Below are positions 39,969 to 41,381 of a stretch of 41,381 bases of DNA, in pieces (position 1 is the first letter of the stretch; each line of letters opens with the position of its first letter). Source of the stretch: Planctomycetota bacterium. Its GTDB lineage: Bacteria > Planctomycetota > Planctomycetia > Pirellulales > UBA1268. Made by a program: the position numbers and the translations under genes. The stretch is from assembly GCA_016872555.1 (NCBI GenBank), contig VGZO01000037.1:1-41381 (forward strand), written 5' to 3'. Below the pieces are notes generated by a model. It ran no database searches and was not told where the DNA came from. It saw nothing but the letters and a program-made list of their open reading frames with translations.

Positions 39969-41381
39969 TCAGCGACCGGACCGGCGGCGGCCGCCGCGGC
40001 GCACCGACCACAGGCAGATCACCGCCCCGACGGCGAGGCCGAGCGTCGTCGGCTCGGGCACCGGCGCGAATGTCGCCGCCAACGTCCTCCCGAGAAGCTC
40101 CTTGCCATAGGTGTTGGCATGGATCACGTCGCGGAAGTAAGCGTCGTAGACGGTGGAGTCGACGTGCCGCGATCCGAGCGTGCCCCCCTGGGCGAGGATC
40201 ATGTACTCGCCCCAGACCCCCATCGTGTCGAGAAATCCGACCCCTTTCTCGTTCGCGATCCGGAGGAGATTCGACCGGTAGTCACCCTCGAAGGGCGCGA
40301 GCGGATCGAGTTGGTCGGTCGGGCACCAGGCCTTGTTCCACGCCGCCGAACCGGGCACCAGGCCAGGGTCGCCGCGGACGTTGCCGATCACGGCGGGATT
40401 CCCCGCCAGCGTGCTGCTCCACGGCCCGTATCCAAATGCCCCGGTCGTGAGCAGGATGTCGGGCGTATGGCCGAGTTGGTCGTGGACGCTCGACGACCGG
40501 AGCTTGTCGATCACGTCGCGGATCGCCTGGTACCCGGCAGCCGTGGCCGGAGTGCTGATCCCGCCGATGACGACGACGTCGGGACGCTGATCGATCACCG
40601 CCTCGTTGAACTTGAGCGTGCCGCCGGCGGCAGTGCTGCTGACGAACGGATAGGTGGCGTTGAGCGGGTTCCACTTGTCGATCCCCGCCCCGCCACCGAC
40701 GGCGGTCACGACATCCACCCGCGCACCGGGTCGCGACCGCTCCACGAGCACGTCGAACGCCGAGTTCGCCATGTCGTTGACGATGCTGTCGCCGAGCATC
40801 ACCATCGTCACCGCTTGCCCGCCGGCCAGACGCCCGTCGGTCCGTGGCAGCGTCGCGAACCGGTCGGCGGCCGCGGTGAACGGCAGCGCCGGCGCGGCCG
40901 CCAGCGAGGCAGCGCGTGGTCGGGCGGCCCAGACGGCGTCGGACCAATCGGCCACCGCGCCACGATCGCTCACCCGCGCCACGCGGACATCGTCGATCGA
41001 CAGCGTGCCGCCGGTGTCGCCGTGGAAACGGACGCTCGCGGCGGTCGCATTCCGCTGCACGCGCGAATAGAGCGTCTGTTCCTGCCAGCCGGCAGCCGTC
41101 GCCAGGCTGGAGCGATAGTCGTCGGCGATCAGATCCTGGCCGGTCGGTCCGGGCGACTGCGGATTGAAGTTCCACGTTGCCGCCGGATTCATCGACACCG
41201 TCGAGACCATGCCGGCAAATCCGGTCGGCGCCGTGGCGAGCGTGGTGCGGTAGGAAACCTCGAGGTACTCCAAACTCGACACGGCGAACGACGGGCTCCG
41301 CCACGACTGCCCGGAGCTCATGTCGAGGTAGCCAGCGGCATTCCACCCCGGTCCCCCGGTGCCCGACAACGTCCATCCGGG
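39969..41381 (-). CDS. SGNH/GDSL-type hydrolase with PEP-CTERM anchor (5' end outside window)
   Basis: The frame is open to the right window edge, so the N-terminus, including any signal peptide, is missing. Residues after a roughly 170-residue beta-rich N-terminal domain (LEVSYRTT, VRFHGDTGGTLSIDDVRVAR) reach VTMVMLGDSIVNDMA, the GDS block with the nucleophile, and near the end DVIHANTYG supplies the Asp-x-x-His pair. The C-terminus APVPEPTTLGLAVGAVI plus a basic tail (RRGGRRRSGR) is a PEP-CTERM sorting signal. An exported esterase acting on polysaccharide side groups is plausible. Confidence 0.8.
   Translation of the reverse strand, partial: PGWTLSGTGGPGWNAAGYLDMSSGQSWRSPSFAVSSLEYLEVSYRTTLATAPTGFAGMVSTVSMNPAATWNFNPQSPGPTGQDLIADDYRSSLATAAGWQEQTLYSRVQRNATAASVRFHGDTGGTLSIDDVRVARVSDRGAVADWSDAVWAARPRAASLAAAPALPFTAAADRFATLPRTDGRLAGGQAVTMVMLGDSIVNDMANSAFDVLVERSRPGARVDVVTAVGGGAGIDKWNPLNATYPFVSSTAAGGTLKFNEAVIDQRPDVVVIGGISTPATAAGYQAIRDVIDKLRSSSVHDQLGHTPDILLTTGAFGYGPWSSTLAGNPAVIGNVRGDPGLVPGSAAWNKAWCPTDQLDPLAPFEGDYRSNLLRIANEKGVGFLDTMGVWGEYMILAQGGTLGSRHVDSTVYDAYFRDVIHANTYGKELLGRTLAATFAPVPEPTTLGLAVGAVICLWSVRRGGRRRSGR

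Noticed and set aside
1-41381. CRISPR arrays, tRNA or rRNA genes
   Set aside because: No regularly spaced short repeats with unique spacers and no recognisable tRNA or rRNA sequence were found on reading either strand; short tRNAs could be missed by eye.

Overview
The window looks like a piece of a high-GC planctomycete chromosome. The evidence is the typical planctomycete gene content: a PVC-type heme-binding propeller protein, sulfatase, two DUF1559 pilin-like proteins with H-X9-DG ends, Tat-exported Gfo/Idh, CehA/McbA-type metallohydrolase and a PEP-CTERM tail. Genus cannot be told from the sequence alone.

Left end (1-3.5 kb): visibly AT-richer DNA holding six small unrelated genes, all on the minus strand, separated by about 90-bp imperfect palindromes. 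I read this as the integrase-proximal part of an integron cassette array. In each of the five complete cassettes the first bases after the recombination point are the reverse complement of that cassette's own R'' box, which is the hallmark of attC sites, and each cassette has a different box sequence. No integron integrase is in the window. Between the array and the GC-rich genes (3.5-4 kb) there is only a possible IS3-OrfA remnant and a candidate outward promoter.

4-15 kb (plus strand): FkbM-type methyltransferase, a 1538-residue FG-GAP/propeller/HEAT/cytochrome c protein, an exported alpha/beta hydrolase, a sulfatase fused to an SMP-30-like propeller, and a DSD1/D-threonine-aldolase-type PLP enzyme. 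A DapA-family aldolase/lyase converges on the last gene. This looks like a catabolic block for sulfated or amino-sugar/amino-acid substrates (inference).

16-24.7 kb: a light block. A photolyase/cryptochrome (plus) converges on a minus-strand operon encoding a xanthorhodopsin-like proton-pumping rhodopsin, Blh (beta-carotene cleavage to retinal), CrtY, CrtE, CrtI and CrtB, i.e. everything needed to go from C15/C5 prenyl diphosphates to retinal and load the opsin. From blh to crtI, each stop codon overlaps the next start as ATGA; crtI and crtB overlap by 17 nt. A small two-helix membrane ORF follows crtB, and a 38-codon ORF may be coupled upstream of the rhodopsin.

24.9-41.4 kb: an exported FAD oxidoreductase with a golvesin-like C-terminal domain; a toxin-antitoxin pair lying between two 96-bp direct repeats that duplicate the 3' ends of both flanking genes; a tightly overlapping seven-gene minus-strand operon of three GspF-like membrane proteins, three pseudopilin-like proteins and a DUF1559 protein, without an ATPase or secretin; a periplasmic protein plus CehA/McbA-type metallohydrolase; a second DUF1559 gene; Gfo/Idh oxidoreductase; a small conserved protein; a CREST/ceramidase-like membrane protein; and a window-truncated SGNH hydrolase with PEP-CTERM anchor.
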